Assembly: GCF_031583065.1 (NCBI RefSeq)
Contig: NZ_CP134053.1
Span: forward strand, 1,054,001-1,118,000
Reading direction: 5' to 3'
Origin: Streptomyces sp. CGMCC 4.7035
Lineage (GTDB): Bacteria; Actinomycetota; Actinomycetes; Streptomycetales; Streptomycetaceae
DNA: 64,000 nt
Shown here in pieces: positions 7,457 through 16,217 of this stretch; the stretch's first letter is position 1, and each line of letters opens with the position of its first letter. Below the pieces are notes generated by a model that made no database searches, was not told where the DNA came from, and saw only the letters and a program-made list of their open reading frames with translations. Both the position numbers and the translations under genes were made by a program.

Positions 7457-9924
7457 CCGTGCAGTTCATCCAGACGTACAGGGACCTGATCCGGCAGCGG
7501 CTCGCCGACGGTGACCTGGGGGCGCTCGCCGTCGACATGCTCAAGGCTGCCGCTGTGAACAACGGGAGGTGGGCGGGGCGTTGGGGCGAGGTGCTGGACG
7601 AGCTGCGTGAGCTGCCCCTGGAGACGCGGACGTCGCTGTGCGATGCCCTCGTGGAGCAGTACCACTCGGACGCGGCGGGGCCGATCGCCCGGGACCACGC
7701 TCTGACCCTGCTCGGCGTCGTCTCCCGCGGCCTTCCCGGCGATCGGCTCTCCGTGGAGCGGCTGCGCAAGCTCGACGAACTCTCCCTGCAACAGTGCGTC
7801 TGGTACGGCTCGCGCTACGAGGCACTTGCCGAGGCCGAGCTGGCCGCGGGTCGCCCGCTCGCGCCGGCCGTCGTGGCCGTCTTCCGCCGCACGGCCCTGG
7901 AGGCGTACGGCGACGAGTCCGCGGTCAAGCTGGCGGCCACGCTCACCGAGCCCGTTCTCAACGTCGGCGAGGAGTGGGCCGAGCAGGCCCTGGCCGACGG
8001 CACCGGCCATGACTGGCAGGCCCTGCTCCGCCACGCCACGACCGCCACCGCGTCCAAGCCCACCACCAAGTGGGACAAGCAGGCCCGTGCCCTCATCGAA
8101 GCCCTCGGCGCCGACCGTGTCCGGGACACTGTGCTGCCCTGGCTCGCCCTCGTCGGCCGTCCCCGGACGCTCACGCTGGAACACCAGAGGTACGGGCCGG
8201 ACGTCAACGCAGCCTACGACCCCTACAACGCCAACGCCCTGCGCGGCCTGGCCTGGCTGCTCTCGCTCCTGCCGCCGCACCCCCAGACCGCTCGTGCGCT
8301 CGGCGCGCTCGTGGAGACCTCACTGAAGAAGGTCGCGGGGCTCGGCCCGCGGAACCCGAAGGTCGCCAACGCCTGCGTCGTCGCGCTCTCCCGCATCGAC
8401 AGCGAGCCGGCCCTCGCCGAACTCGCCCGACTGGCCACCCGGGTGACGTACAAGAACACCGCGAAGCTCATCGACACCGCCCTGGAGACCCGCGCCGTCG
8501 CGCTCGGCCTCGGCCGCGAGGAGATCGAGGAACTGGCCGTACCGGCCTATGGGCTGACCGAGGTCGGCCGCGCCGAGTACGGGCTCGGCGATGCCACCGC
8601 CCTGCTCGAAGTCCACGGCTCCAGGACGGTCCTCGGCTGGCGCAACGCGGCCGGGAAGCCGGTCAAGGCCGTGCCCGCCGCCGTCAAACGCGACCACCCC
8701 GACGAGCTGAAGGAACTCAAGGCCGCCGTCAAGGACATCGACAAGATGCTCTCGGCCCAGAGCGAGCGCCTGGACCGCCAGTTCCTGGCGCGCCGCACCT
8801 GGTCGTACGACACCTGGCGCGAGCGTTACCTCGACCATCCCCTCGTCGGCACCCTGGCCCGTCGCCTCCTGTGGACGGTCGACGATACGACGGTCGGGTA
8901 CGCGGACGGAGCCCTGCGCACCCTCACCGGCGATCCGCTCGACGAAGGCACCGAGGTGCGGCTCTGGCACCCGGTCGAGCACGAGCCCGCCGAGATCGTC
9001 GCCTGGCGCGACTGGCTGGAACGGCACGAGATCACGCAGCCGTTCAAGCAGGCCCACCGCGAGGTGTACCTGCTCACGGACGCCGAGCGCGCCACGGGCA
9101 CGTACTCCAACCGCTTCGCGGCCCACGTCCTGCGCCAGCACCAGTTCCATTCCCTGGCCGCCATCCGGGGCTGGCGCAACAAGCTCCGGCTGTCCGTCGA
9201 CGACGAGGCACCTCCGGCCACCCGCGAGCTGCCCCAGTGGGGCCTGCGCGCGGAGTACTGGATCGAGGGCGACGGCGGCGAGCACTACGAGGACATCACG
9301 GAGTCCGGAAGCTTCCTCAGGCTGCGCACCGACCAGGTCCGCTTCTATCCGATCGACGCCCCGGAGAACTCGGCGCACTGCTGCGGAGGCGAGTACCGCA
9401 TGTGGCTGCGCGACGGGGAGGACCCGGTCCACCCGCTGCCCCTGACCGACATCCCGCCCCTCGTTCTCTCCGAAGTCCTGCGTGACGTCGACCTGTTCGT
9501 CGGCGTCGCGAGCGTCGGCAACGACCCGACCTGGCAGGACGGCGGTCCCGGCGGTCGCTTCCGGGAGTACTGGACGTCGTACGGCTTCGGCGAGCTGGGC
9601 CAGAGCGCGCAGACGCGGCGCGTGTTGCTGGAGCGTCTGATACCTCGACTGGCGATAGCCGACCGGTGCCTGCTGGAGGGCCGGTTCCTGCACGTGACGG
9701 GCGAGCGCCATACGTACAAGATCCATCTGGGTTCCGGCAACATCCTCAGGACACCGAACGACCAGTACCTGTGCATCGTGCCGAAGGCGAACGCGGGTGG
9801 ACCGCAGACCGGTTACCTGCCGTTCGAGGGGGATCGCATGCTGGCGGTGATCCTGAGCAAGGCGATGATGCTGGCCAGGGACACGGAGATCACGGATTCG
9901 ACGATTCTGAGTCAGTTGCGATGA
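7453..9924 (+). CDS. DUF4132 domain-containing protein (MolR-like family)
   Basis: An 823-residue cytosolic protein. The N-terminal part (about 1-400) is helical and repetitive (HEAT-like appearance). The C-terminal part from about residue 400 has the DUF4132 pattern, including GTYSNRFAAHVLRQHQFHSL, a Trp/Gly-rich stretch, and a final block with GRFLHVTGERHTYKIHLGSG. In E. coli the family includes MolR/YehI-type proteins, often fused to a WGR domain; there is no WGR domain here. The biochemical function of the family is unknown. Its start overlaps the stop of the Gly-Gly beta-grasp gene, so the two probably act together, for example as target, binder or transferase for the small protein. The gene ends inside a three-copy 14-bp repeat. 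Confidence 0.8.
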   Translation: MTVQFIQTYRDLIRQRLADGDLGALAVDMLKAAAVNNGRWAGRWGEVLDELRELPLETRTSLCDALVEQYHSDAAGPIARDHALTLLGVVSRGLPGDRLSVERLRKLDELSLQQCVWYGSRYEALAEAELAAGRPLAPAVVAVFRRTALEAYGDESAVKLAATLTEPVLNVGEEWAEQALADGTGHDWQALLRHATTATASKPTTKWDKQARALIEALGADRVRDTVLPWLALVGRPRTLTLEHQRYGPDVNAAYDPYNANALRGLAWLLSLLPPHPQTARALGALVETSLKKVAGLGPRNPKVANACVVALSRIDSEPALAELARLATRVTYKNTAKLIDTALETRAVALGLGREEIEELAVPAYGLTEVGRAEYGLGDATALLEVHGSRTVLGWRNAAGKPVKAVPAAVKRDHPDELKELKAAVKDIDKMLSAQSERLDRQFLARRTWSYDTWRERYLDHPLVGTLARRLLWTVDDTTVGYADGALRTLTGDPLDEGTEVRLWHPVEHEPAEIVAWRDWLERHEITQPFKQAHREVYLLTDAERATGTYSNRFAAHVLRQHQFHSLAAIRGWRNKLRLSVDDEAPPATRELPQWGLRAEYWIEGDGGEHYEDITESGSFLRLRTDQVRFYPIDAPENSAHCCGGEYRMWLRDGEDPVHPLPLTDIPPLVLSEVLRDVDLFVGVASVGNDPTWQDGGPGGRFREYWTSYGFGELGQSAQTRRVLLERLIPRLAIADRCLLEGRFLHVTGERHTYKIHLGSGNILRTPNDQYLCIVPKANAGGPQTGYLPFEGDRMLAVILSKAMMLARDTEITDSTILSQLR

Positions 9925-9949
9925 GTCAGTTGCGATGAGTCAGTTGCGA
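9908..9949 (+). repeat. three exact tandem copies of a 14-bp unit
   Basis: TGAGTCAGTTGCGA occurs three times back to back. The stop codon of the DUF4132 gene is the first TGA of unit 2, so slippage here adds or removes only downstream copies or the last codons. Confidence 0.95.
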
Positions 9950-10077
9950 CGAGGGGGCTCCTGACGCCACGGCGGCCGCGCAGTTCATGGTGCGGCCCCC
10001 GGCTTCTCCATGGCGGGTTCCCTCCTGCAAGATGACATGCACTTGTTCTTCTCACACCAATCGGGGGAGTGCCCGCC

Positions 10078-10581
10078 TTGTCCGAACAGCCGCAGCAGCC
10101 ACAGCAGCCGCAGCAACCACCTCAGCCGCAGCAGCCGCCGCAGCCGGGGTACGGGTATCCGAACCCCGGCACTGGCCCCTACGCCGCCGGTGGCGGTCAG
10201 GCCGGTCCGTATCCGGGCGGTCAGGCCGGCCCTTACGGCTACCCGCAGCAGCCCGGCTACCCGCAGCAGCCCGGTTACCCCGCGGCCGGCTACCCGGGGG
10301 GCCCCGTGCCGCCCGGCACCTACACCGGTGACCCCAACGCCCCCTACGGCTACGACCCTTACGGGCGCCCGTACTCCGACAAGTCGAAGGTCGTCGCCGG
10401 CGTGCTCCAGCTCACCCTGGGCGGCTTCGGCGTCGGGCGTTTCTACATGGGTCATGTCGGCCTCGGCCTCGCCCAGCTGTTCACCTGCGGCGGGCTCGGC
10501 ATCTGGGCGCTGATCGACGGGATCATGCTGCTGGTCGGCAACGACAACACCGACGCCCAGGGGCGGGTCCTGCGTGGCTGA
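10078..10581 (+). CDS. TM2 domain protein with Pro/Gln/Gly/Tyr-rich N-terminus
   Basis: A 167-residue protein. Residues 1 to about 95 are low-complexity (QPQQP, then YPQQPGYPQQPGYP repeats), probably disordered and cytoplasmic. The C-terminal 70 residues form a TM2 domain: SKVVAGVLQLTLGGFGVGRF is followed by helix two with LAQLFTCGGLGIWALIDGIM. TTG at 10078 is the preferred start because GGGGGAG sits eight bases upstream; GTG at 10069 is possible. Function unknown. It overlaps the DUF2752 gene by 8 bases, and a second TM2 gene follows at 11256. TM2 and DUF2752 genes often occur together in actinobacteria. Confidence 0.85.
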   Translation: MSEQPQQPQQPQQPPQPQQPPQPGYGYPNPGTGPYAAGGGQAGPYPGGQAGPYGYPQQPGYPQQPGYPAAGYPGGPVPPGTYTGDPNAPYGYDPYGRPYSDKSKVVAGVLQLTLGGFGVGRFYMGHVGLGLAQLFTCGGLGIWALIDGIMLLVGNDNTDAQGRVLRG

Positions 10582-10984
10582 TGTGGCCGACGCACCCCGT
10601 ACGTCGCCCCTGCGGCACCCGGCGGCGGCACCCCTCGCGGTGCTCGCCGCCGGGACGGCCGGCTCGGCCTACCTCTACGTCACCGACCCGCACGAGCCCG
10701 GCCACGTCCTGCCCCAGTGTCCGTTCCGGCTGGTCACCGGGTTGCTCTGCCCGGCCTGCGGCGGCACCCGCATGGTGTACGACCTGATGCACGGTCACTT
10801 CGCCGAGGCCTGGCTGGACAACAGGGTGCTGTTGCTCGCCTCGCCGTACGCGCTCTCGCTGTTGGGACGCTGGATCGTGGAGGGGCTGCGCGGCCGGCGC
10901 TGGCAGCCGCGGCTCAGCCGTCGCGCGCAGGCGGTCGTCCTGCTGGTCGCGGTGGCATGGACCGTGCTGCGCAACGTCGTTTAG
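10574..10984 (+). CDS. DUF2752 membrane protein
   Basis: A 136-residue membrane protein with the DUF2752 signature LLCPACGGTRMVYDLMHGHF, giving C-P-x-C-G-x-T-R, where the two cysteines may bind metal. Three hydrophobic segments lie at about residues 20-38, 85-103 and 118-134. The GTG start at 10574 lies within the end of the TM2 gene (8-base overlap); GTG at 10583 is an alternative. It probably acts with the TM2 proteins on either side, but no function is known. Confidence 0.82.
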   Translation: MADVADAPRTSPLRHPAAAPLAVLAAGTAGSAYLYVTDPHEPGHVLPQCPFRLVTGLLCPACGGTRMVYDLMHGHFAEAWLDNRVLLLASPYALSLLGRWIVEGLRGRRWQPRLSRRAQAVVLLVAVAWTVLRNVV

Positions 10985-11255
10985 CCGACGGACGTTGCCC
11001 GGTCGGTGGCGGACGGCCGGAATTGAGCGGGTGTTGGCGAGAATGTGATCACGGAATGGGAACGATCAGTGGATCTGCTCCCCTTCGCCTCACCGGTCTC
11101 CCTATGCTCCCAGGGTCACAGGGGGGACGATCGAGCATGGTCAGGCGCCAGGCTCGGTGCGTGTGAGTGCGTGATCTTCTCGGTCGGGGTCCCTCCTGGA
11201 CTCTTCCCGGAGCAATCGCTCCGGTCTCTTCAAGACACTTCCAGGAGCAGTTCTC
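10985..11255 (+). other. intergenic region with a 5' hairpin before the second TM2 gene
   Basis: This 271-base gap holds no gene I can support. A perfect hairpin, CCGGAGC-AATC-GCTCCGG at 11207-11224, lies about 30 bases before the ATG of the next gene, and CCAGGAG at 11240-11246 is its ribosome site. I see no clear promoter consensus. Confidence 0.5.
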
Positions 11256-11519
11256 ATGACCGTCCCCACCCCTGAGGCTCCCTACGGCTACGACCCGCAG
11301 GGCCGCCCCTACTCCGACAAGTCGAAGATCGTCGCGGGTGTCCTCCAGCTCTTCCTGGGTGGCTTCGGCGTCGGGCGCTTCTACGTGGGCTCCGTCGGCG
11401 TGGGTCTCGCCCAGCTCTTCACCTGCGGTGGCCTGGGCTTCTGGGCCCTGATCGACGGCATCCTGTTCCTCACCAGCAACGACCGCACCGACAAGCAGGG
11501 CCGCGTTCTGCGCGGCTGA
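11256..11519 (+). CDS. TM2 domain protein, short form
   Basis: An 87-residue paralogue of the 10078-10581 protein. The C-terminal 70 residues are almost the same (DKSKIVAGVLQLFLGGFGVG and LAQLFTCGGLGFWALIDGIL), but the long Pro/Gln-rich leader is reduced to about 15 residues. Two membrane helices form a hairpin. The pair looks like a local duplication in which only one copy keeps the disordered arm. A strong terminator follows. Confidence 0.88.
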   Translation: MTVPTPEAPYGYDPQGRPYSDKSKIVAGVLQLFLGGFGVGRFYVGSVGVGLAQLFTCGGLGFWALIDGILFLTSNDRTDKQGRVLRG

Positions 11520-11532
11520 CCGCGGCACACCC

Positions 11533-11575
11533 ACGGCGAGGGCCCCACTCCTCCGAGGAGTGGGGCCCTCGCCGT
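11533..11575 (+). terminator. 20-bp perfect-stem terminator
   Basis: The arm ACGGCGAGGGCCCCACTCCT pairs fully with 11556-11575 across a three-base loop (CCG), directly after the TM2 gene. There is no T-tract, as is usual in Streptomyces. Confidence 0.9.
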
Positions 11576-11745
11576 AGCCGTACGGGAGAAGACGCTACGG
11601 CCCTCGGCCACCGCGCGTGCCGTGGCAGCGGCCGCCGTACGACCGGAGACGGTCGGTTACCGGATCACTCGTTGAGGTGAGGCGGCTGCCATATCCCCTG
11701 GGTACGCTGATCCCACAGGCGAGACTCCGTCCCATGGGAGCACTG

Positions 11746-12366
11746 ATGAGCGCCGCATCCGACGACGGGCTGGAGGACGAGCCCGCGTACCGCTGGCCGA
11801 TCCCGCCCGCCGGAGGCTGGACTGCGGACGACCTCGACCGGATTCCGGGCCTCCCGCCGCACACGGAGTTGATCGACGGGAGTCTCGTCTTCATGAGTCC
11901 GCAGACACGGTTCCACAGCCGGACGATGCGTCTGCTGGACAACGCTCTCCTGGAACAGGCACCTGAGCACTTGGACGTCGACCGTGAGATGACGGTCAAG
12001 CTGGACTCGAAGAACCGTCCCGAGCCGGACATCGTGGTGTTCCCTGTGGATGCGGTGACCAGCCCGAACCAGACCTGGTACAGGCCCGAAGACATCATCC
12101 TCGCCGTCGAGGTCGTCTCCGAGGACTCCCGCGAGCGTGACCGGGAGGTCAAACCCCGCAAGTACGCGGCAGCAGGCGTGCCGCACTTCTGGCGGGTCGA
12201 GCAGGACGGCGACAAGGGTTTCCCGGTCGTCTACGTCTACGAACTCGACCCGGCCACGAAGTCCTACGGCCTCGCCGGCATCTTCCACGACCGCCTCAAG
12301 GTCTCTGTCCCCTTCGACATCGAGATCGACCTGACAGCGATCAACCGGCGCAGGACCGGGCCCTGA
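11746..12366 (+). CDS. Uma2 family protein (PD-(D/E)XK nuclease fold)
   Basis: A 206-residue Uma2/DUF820 protein. Core residues are the Asp in PEPDIVVF (about residue 92), the Glu in ILAVEVVSEDSRERD (about 118) and the strand GVPHFWRVEQ. ATG at 11746 is preceded by GGGAG; the frame is open upstream to 11617 without a better start. It shares the fold of the protein at 2053-2661, but the two differ much in sequence, so they are not a recent duplication. Role unknown. Confidence 0.85.
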   Translation: MSAASDDGLEDEPAYRWPIPPAGGWTADDLDRIPGLPPHTELIDGSLVFMSPQTRFHSRTMRLLDNALLEQAPEHLDVDREMTVKLDSKNRPEPDIVVFPVDAVTSPNQTWYRPEDIILAVEVVSEDSRERDREVKPRKYAAAGVPHFWRVEQDGDKGFPVVYVYELDPATKSYGLAGIFHDRLKVSVPFDIEIDLTAINRRRTGP

Positions 12367-12422
12367 GCCGGAGGCACCTCAACGATCCGTGACCGGATTC
12401 GTTCCGCCTCCTGGAAACGCCC

Positions 12423-12460
12423 GGGCCCCGCCCCCGGCATGCAACCGGGAAACGGGGCCC
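12423..12460. terminator. bidirectional hairpin between convergent genes
   Basis: GGGCCCCG (12423-12430) pairs with CGGGGCCC (12453-12460), with an inner CCCGG/CCGGG stem. It lies between the plus-strand Uma2 gene and the 3' end of sdhB, so it can end both transcripts. Confidence 0.8.
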
Positions 12461-12496
12461 TCACGGACGTACGTACCGAAGAAACGGCCGCAGCTG

Positions 12497-13258
12497 TCAG
12501 AAGCGGCGCGTGATCAGCGCCTTCTTCACCTCGGCGATCGCCTTCGTGACCTCGATGCCACGCGGGCAGGCGTCCGTGCAGTTGAACGTCGTGCGGCAGC
12601 GCCACACGCCGTCCTTGTCGTTCAGGATCTCCAGGCGCTGCTCGCCGGCCTCGTCACGCGAGTCGAAGATGAAGCGGTGCGCGTTGACGATGGCCGCCGG
12701 GCCGAAGTACTGCCCGTCGTTCCAGAACACCGGGCACGACGACGTGCAGGCGGCGCACAGGATGCACTTCGTCGTGTCGTCGAAGCGCTCGCGGTCCTCC
12801 GCCGACTGCAGACGCTCGCGCGTCGGCTCGTTCGTCTCCTTCGTGATCAGGAAGGGCATCACGTCCCGGTACGCCTGGAAGAACGGCTCCATGTCCACGA
12901 CCAGGTCCTTGAGGACCGTGAGGCCCTTGATGGGCTCGACCGTGATCGGCTTCTCGGGGTTGATGTCCTTGATCAGCGTCTTGCAGGCAAGACGGTTCTT
13001 GCCGTTGATCCGCATGGCGTCCGAACCACAGATGCCGTGCGCGCAGGAGCGACGGAAGGTCAGCGACCCGTCCAGGTCCCACTTGATCTTGTGCAGGCCG
13101 TCGAGGACGCGCTCCTTGGGGTCGATCTCCAGCTGGAAATCTTCCCAGGTCGCCTCCGCCGAGACCTCCGGGTTGAAGCGGCGGACCCGGAAGGTGACGG
13201 TGATGTAGGGGGAGGCGGTGGACTCCGCCTCCACCTTGTCCATGACAGGGGTAGCCAT
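12497..13258 (-). CDS. sdhB: succinate dehydrogenase iron-sulfur subunit
   Basis: A 253-residue SdhB carrying electrons from the FAD of SdhA to the membrane quinone site. All three clusters are visible: the [2Fe-2S] ligands in RRSCAHGICGSDAM and RLAC (about residues 70-92), the [4Fe-4S] CILCAAC (about 165-175), and the [3Fe-4S] ligands in CRTTFNCTDACPRGI (about 220-235). ATG at 13258 overlaps the sdhA stop by one base (TGATG), so the two are co-translated. Last gene of the sdhCDAB operon; a convergent hairpin follows. Confidence 0.98.
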   Translation of the reverse strand: MATPVMDKVEAESTASPYITVTFRVRRFNPEVSAEATWEDFQLEIDPKERVLDGLHKIKWDLDGSLTFRRSCAHGICGSDAMRINGKNRLACKTLIKDINPEKPITVEPIKGLTVLKDLVVDMEPFFQAYRDVMPFLITKETNEPTRERLQSAEDRERFDDTTKCILCAACTSSCPVFWNDGQYFGPAAIVNAHRFIFDSRDEAGEQRLEILNDKDGVWRCRTTFNCTDACPRGIEVTKAIAEVKKALITRRF

Positions 13259-15012
13259 CAGTACTTACGCTCCATCGGCTGGTAGCGGGTCTGGACGACC
13301 GGCTTGTAGTCGAGACGGATGGACTCGGTGCCGTCGTCGCCCACCTCGCGGTACGCCATGGTGTGGCGCATGAAGTTGACGTCGTCGCGGTTCGGGTAGT
13401 CCTCGCGGTAGTGACCGCCGCGGGACTCCTTGCGGGCCAGGGCCGACACCGCCATGACCTCGGCCAGGTCGAGCAGGTTGCCCAGCTCGATGGCCTCCAG
13501 CAGGTCGGTGTTGAACCGCTTGCCCTTGTCCTGGATCGCCACGTTCTTGTAGCGCTCGCGCAGCTCCGCGATCTTCTCGACCGCCGTCTTGATCGTCTGC
13601 TCGGTGCGGAACACCATGACGTTGGCGTCCATGGTCTCCTGCAGCTCACGACGGATCTGGGCCACCCGCTCGTTGCCGGTGGAGTTGCGCAGCCGCTCGA
13701 TCTGCTCGACGACGAACGCCTCCGGGTTCTCCGGCAGCTCCACGAAGTCGGCCTTGTGGGAGTACTCGGCGGCGGCGATGCCCGCACGGCGGCCGAAGAC
13801 GTTGATGTCCAGCAGCGAGTTGGTGCCGAGGCGGTTGGCGCCGTGGACCGACACGCAGGCGACCTCGCCGGCCGCGTACAGGCCCGGGACGACGGTGGTG
13901 TTGTCCGACAGGACCTCACCCTCGACGTTCGTCGGGATGCCGCCCATGGCGTAGTGCGCGGTGGGCTGGATCGGGATCGGGTCCGTGTACGGCTCGATGC
14001 CCAGGTAGGTGCGGGCGAACTCCGTGATGTCGGGCAGCTTGGCGTCCAGCTGCTCCGGCGGGAGGTGGGTGAGGTCCAGGTAGACGTGGTCGCCCTCGGG
14101 GCCGCAGCCGCGACCCTCGCGGATCTCCGTGTAGATGGAGCGGGAGACGACGTCACGGGACGCGAGGTCCTTCATGACCGGCGCGTACTTCTCCATGAAG
14201 CGCTCGCCGTCCTTGTTGCGGAGGATGCCGCCCTCACCGCGGGCGCCCTCCGTCAGCAGGATGCCCATGCGCCAGATGCCGGTCGGGTGGAACTGGAAGA
14301 ACTCCATGTCCTCCAGCGGCAGACCGCGGCGGTAGACGGCGGCCTGGCCGTCACCGGTCAGCGTGTGCGCGTTGGAGGTCACCTTGAAGAACTTGCCGGT
14401 GCCGCCGGAGGCGTAGATGACGGCCTTCGCCTGGAAGACGTGGATCTCGCCGGTCGCCAGCTCGTACGCCACCACACCGGCAGACTTCTTGACGCCGTCG
14501 ACCTCGGTGATCAGCTGGTCCAGGACGTAGAACTCGTTGAAGAACTCCACGCCCTCCTTGACGCAGTTCTGGTACAGCGTCTGGAGGATCATGTGGCCGG
14601 TGCGGTCGGCCGCGTAGCAGGAGCGGCGGACCGGGGCCTCGCCGTGGTTGCGGGAGTGACCGCCGAAGCGTCGCTGGTCGATCGTCCCGTTGGGCGTCCG
14701 GTTGAACGGCAGGCCCATCTTCTCCAGGTCGAGGACGGCGTCGATGGCCTCCTTCGCCAGGATCTCGGCGGCGTCCTGGTCGACCAGGTAGTCACCGCCC
14801 TTGACCGTGTCGAAGGTGTGCCACTCCCAGTTGTCCTCCTCCACGTTGGCGAGCGCGGCGGCCATGCCGCCCTGCGCGGCGCCCGTGTGGGAGCGGGTCG
14901 GGTAGAGCTTCGTCAGCACGGCGGTGCGGCTGCGCTTCGTCGACTCGATGGCCGCGCGCATGCCCGCGCCACCGGCGCCGACGATGACGGTGTCGTACTT
15001 GTGGATCTTCAT
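13258..15012 (-). CDS. sdhA: succinate dehydrogenase flavoprotein subunit
   Basis: A 584-residue SdhA, the normal length. It oxidises succinate to fumarate with covalent FAD in the TCA cycle and respiratory chain. Visible motifs are the dinucleotide fold [15 protein letters not shown] (about residues 8-22), the flavinylation region [16 protein letters not shown] (about 40-55, His 42), the substrate-side [14 protein letters not shown] (about 240-253) and [20 protein letters not shown]. It is followed by sdhB with a one-base overlap and preceded by sdhD. Confidence 0.98.
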   Translation of the reverse strand: MKIHKYDTVIVGAGGAGMRAAIESTKRSRTAVLTKLYPTRSHTGAAQGGMAAALANVEEDNWEWHTFDTVKGGDYLVDQDAAEILAKEAIDAVLDLEKMGLPFNRTPNGTIDQRRFGGHSRNHGEAPVRRSCYAADRTGHMILQTLYQNCVKEGVEFFNEFYVLDQLITEVDGVKKSAGVVAYELATGEIHVFQAKAVIYASGGTGKFFKVTSNAHTLTGDGQAAVYRRGLPLEDMEFFQFHPTGIWRMGILLTEGARGEGGILRNKDGERFMEKYAPVMKDLASRDVVSRSIYTEIREGRGCGPEGDHVYLDLTHLPPEQLDAKLPDITEFARTYLGIEPYTDPIPIQPTAHYAMGGIPTNVEGEVLSDNTTVVPGLYAAGEVACVSVHGANRLGTNSLLDINVFGRRAGIAAAEYSHKADFVELPENPEAFVVEQIERLRNSTGNERVAQIRRELQETMDANVMVFRTEQTIKTAVEKIAELRERYKNVAIQDKGKRFNTDLLEAIELGNLLDLAEVMAVSALARKESRGGHYREDYPNRDDVNFMRHTMAYREVGDDGTESIRLDYKPVVQTRYQPMERKY

Positions 15013-15031
15013 GATTCTCGCAGCCCCGTGC

Positions 15032-15514
15032 CTAGCGGATGTTCGGGTCGAAGGTGAAGATCACCAGCGTGCCCAGCAGGATGGTGAACACCGTGGCGGT
15101 GTACAGCAGGCCCTTCAGCCACAGACGCGTGTTCGCCCGCTCCGCGTAGTCGTTGATGACCGTGCGCAGACCGTTGGCGCCGTGCAGCATCGCCAGCCAC
15201 AGCATCAGCAGGTCCCAGACCTGCCACCACGGGGAGGCCCAGCGGCCGGCCACGAAGGCGAAACCGATCTTGGACACGCCGCCGTCGAGGACGAGCTGGA
15301 TGAGCAGGTGGCCGATGACCAGGACGACCAGCACGACGCCGGACAGCCGCATGAAGAGCCACGCGGCCATCTCGAAGTTGCCGCGGGTCGACTTCGGGGT
15401 CTTCTTCGTCCGCTTGCGCGGTGCCTCGATGACCGGCGCCGGGTTGTCGACGTCGTACAGCGCGGCGCCCTCGACGGGGCCGATGCCGGAGGCGGTGGTT
15501 TCAGTCGTGGACAT
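15032..15514 (-). CDS. sdhD: succinate dehydrogenase hydrophobic membrane anchor subunit
   Basis: A 160-residue anchor with a long charged N-terminus (about 45 residues) and three membrane helices. [20 protein letters not shown] contains the family's conserved histidine, the probable haem b ligand. It lies five bases after sdhC and 19 before sdhA. The N-terminal basic patch ([13 protein letters not shown]) is longer than in enterobacterial SdhD but usual for actinobacteria. Confidence 0.93.
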   Translation of the reverse strand: MSTTETTASGIGPVEGAALYDVDNPAPVIEAPRKRTKKTPKSTRGNFEMAAWLFMRLSGVVLVVLVIGHLLIQLVLDGGVSKIGFAFVAGRWASPWWQVWDLLMLWLAMLHGANGLRTVINDYAERANTRLWLKGLLYTATVFTILLGTLVIFTFDPNIR

Positions 15515-15519
15515 GCGCG

Positions 15520-15900
15520 TCAGCTCCCGAAGAGTTCACGAGCGGCGTGGCCGAGGACGGGGTAGATGGCCCCGAGCATCAGCACGACCCAGACGCCGAC
15601 GACGGTCCAGAGCATCTGCTTCTGGTAGCGCGGGCCCTTCGACCAGAAGTCGACGGCGATGACACGCAGGCCGTTGAGTGCGTGGAAGAGGATGGCGGCG
15701 ACCAGGCCGTACTCCAGCACGGCGACGATCGGCGTCTTGTACGTGGCTACGACCTTGTCGTAGTCCTCGGGGGAGACACGCACGAGAGCGGTGTCCAGGA
15801 CGTGTACGAACAGGAAGAAGAAGATGAGGACGCCGGTGACTCGGTGAGCCACCCAGGACCACATTCCTTCCCGGCCGCGGTACAGCGTTCCAGCCGGCAC
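15520..15900 (-). CDS. sdhC: succinate dehydrogenase cytochrome b556 subunit
   Basis: A 126-residue three-helix subunit. SWVAHRVTGVLIFFFLFVHV (about 15-34) is the SdhC signature SxxHRxTG, and FHALNGLRVIAVDF holds the conserved His and Asn-Gly-Leu-Arg. GTG at 15900 has GGAGGG upstream. First gene of the sdh operon; its promoter should lie in 15901-16090, where I could not fix a consensus. Confidence 0.94.
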   Translation of the reverse strand: MPAGTLYRGREGMWSWVAHRVTGVLIFFFLFVHVLDTALVRVSPEDYDKVVATYKTPIVAVLEYGLVAAILFHALNGLRVIAVDFWSKGPRYQKQMLWTVVGVWVVLMLGAIYPVLGHAARELFGS

Positions 15901-16097
15901 GGAAGAACCCTCCGGGAGCGGGGACTAGGGCCGCGCCGGCTTCTCTGTCGGTCGGGCCCGGCCGGGTACGGTCCACCGGCCCCCAGCATCGTAGCCAGGC
16001 GCTGGCGCTGGGCTTACAGGGGGCCTACCGGTGTGATCAAACTGGCACCGTACGGGTTATTCGACGGGCGGCTACCGGGGTGGATCTGTCTCTCGGC

Positions 16098-16217
16098 TGC
16101 CGGGTGCGGGTCGTTTGTGGTTGATCGCTCCCCCAAGTTCTCGGCTTCGCTCGAACAGGGGGACCCCCATCGCGGCGGAGCCGCACAATGTCGCAGGCCC
16201 GCGCCCCTATCGGGCGC
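16098..16217 (-). repeat. dispersed Streptomyces repeat B, interrupted by palindromic repeat A (16128-16170)
   Basis: The outer parts (CGGGTGCGGGTCGTTTGTGG at the left, GCGGCGGAGCCGCACAATGT and a final GCGCCC-CTATC-GGGCGC hairpin at the right) match the element at 28126-28202. Between them sits a different 43-bp element, beginning CTCCCCCAAGTTCTCGGCTT and ending GGGGGACCCCCAT, which also occurs at 45242-45285. The final hairpin overlaps the stop codon of the minus-strand gene at 16207 and can act as its terminator. Confidence 0.85.
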
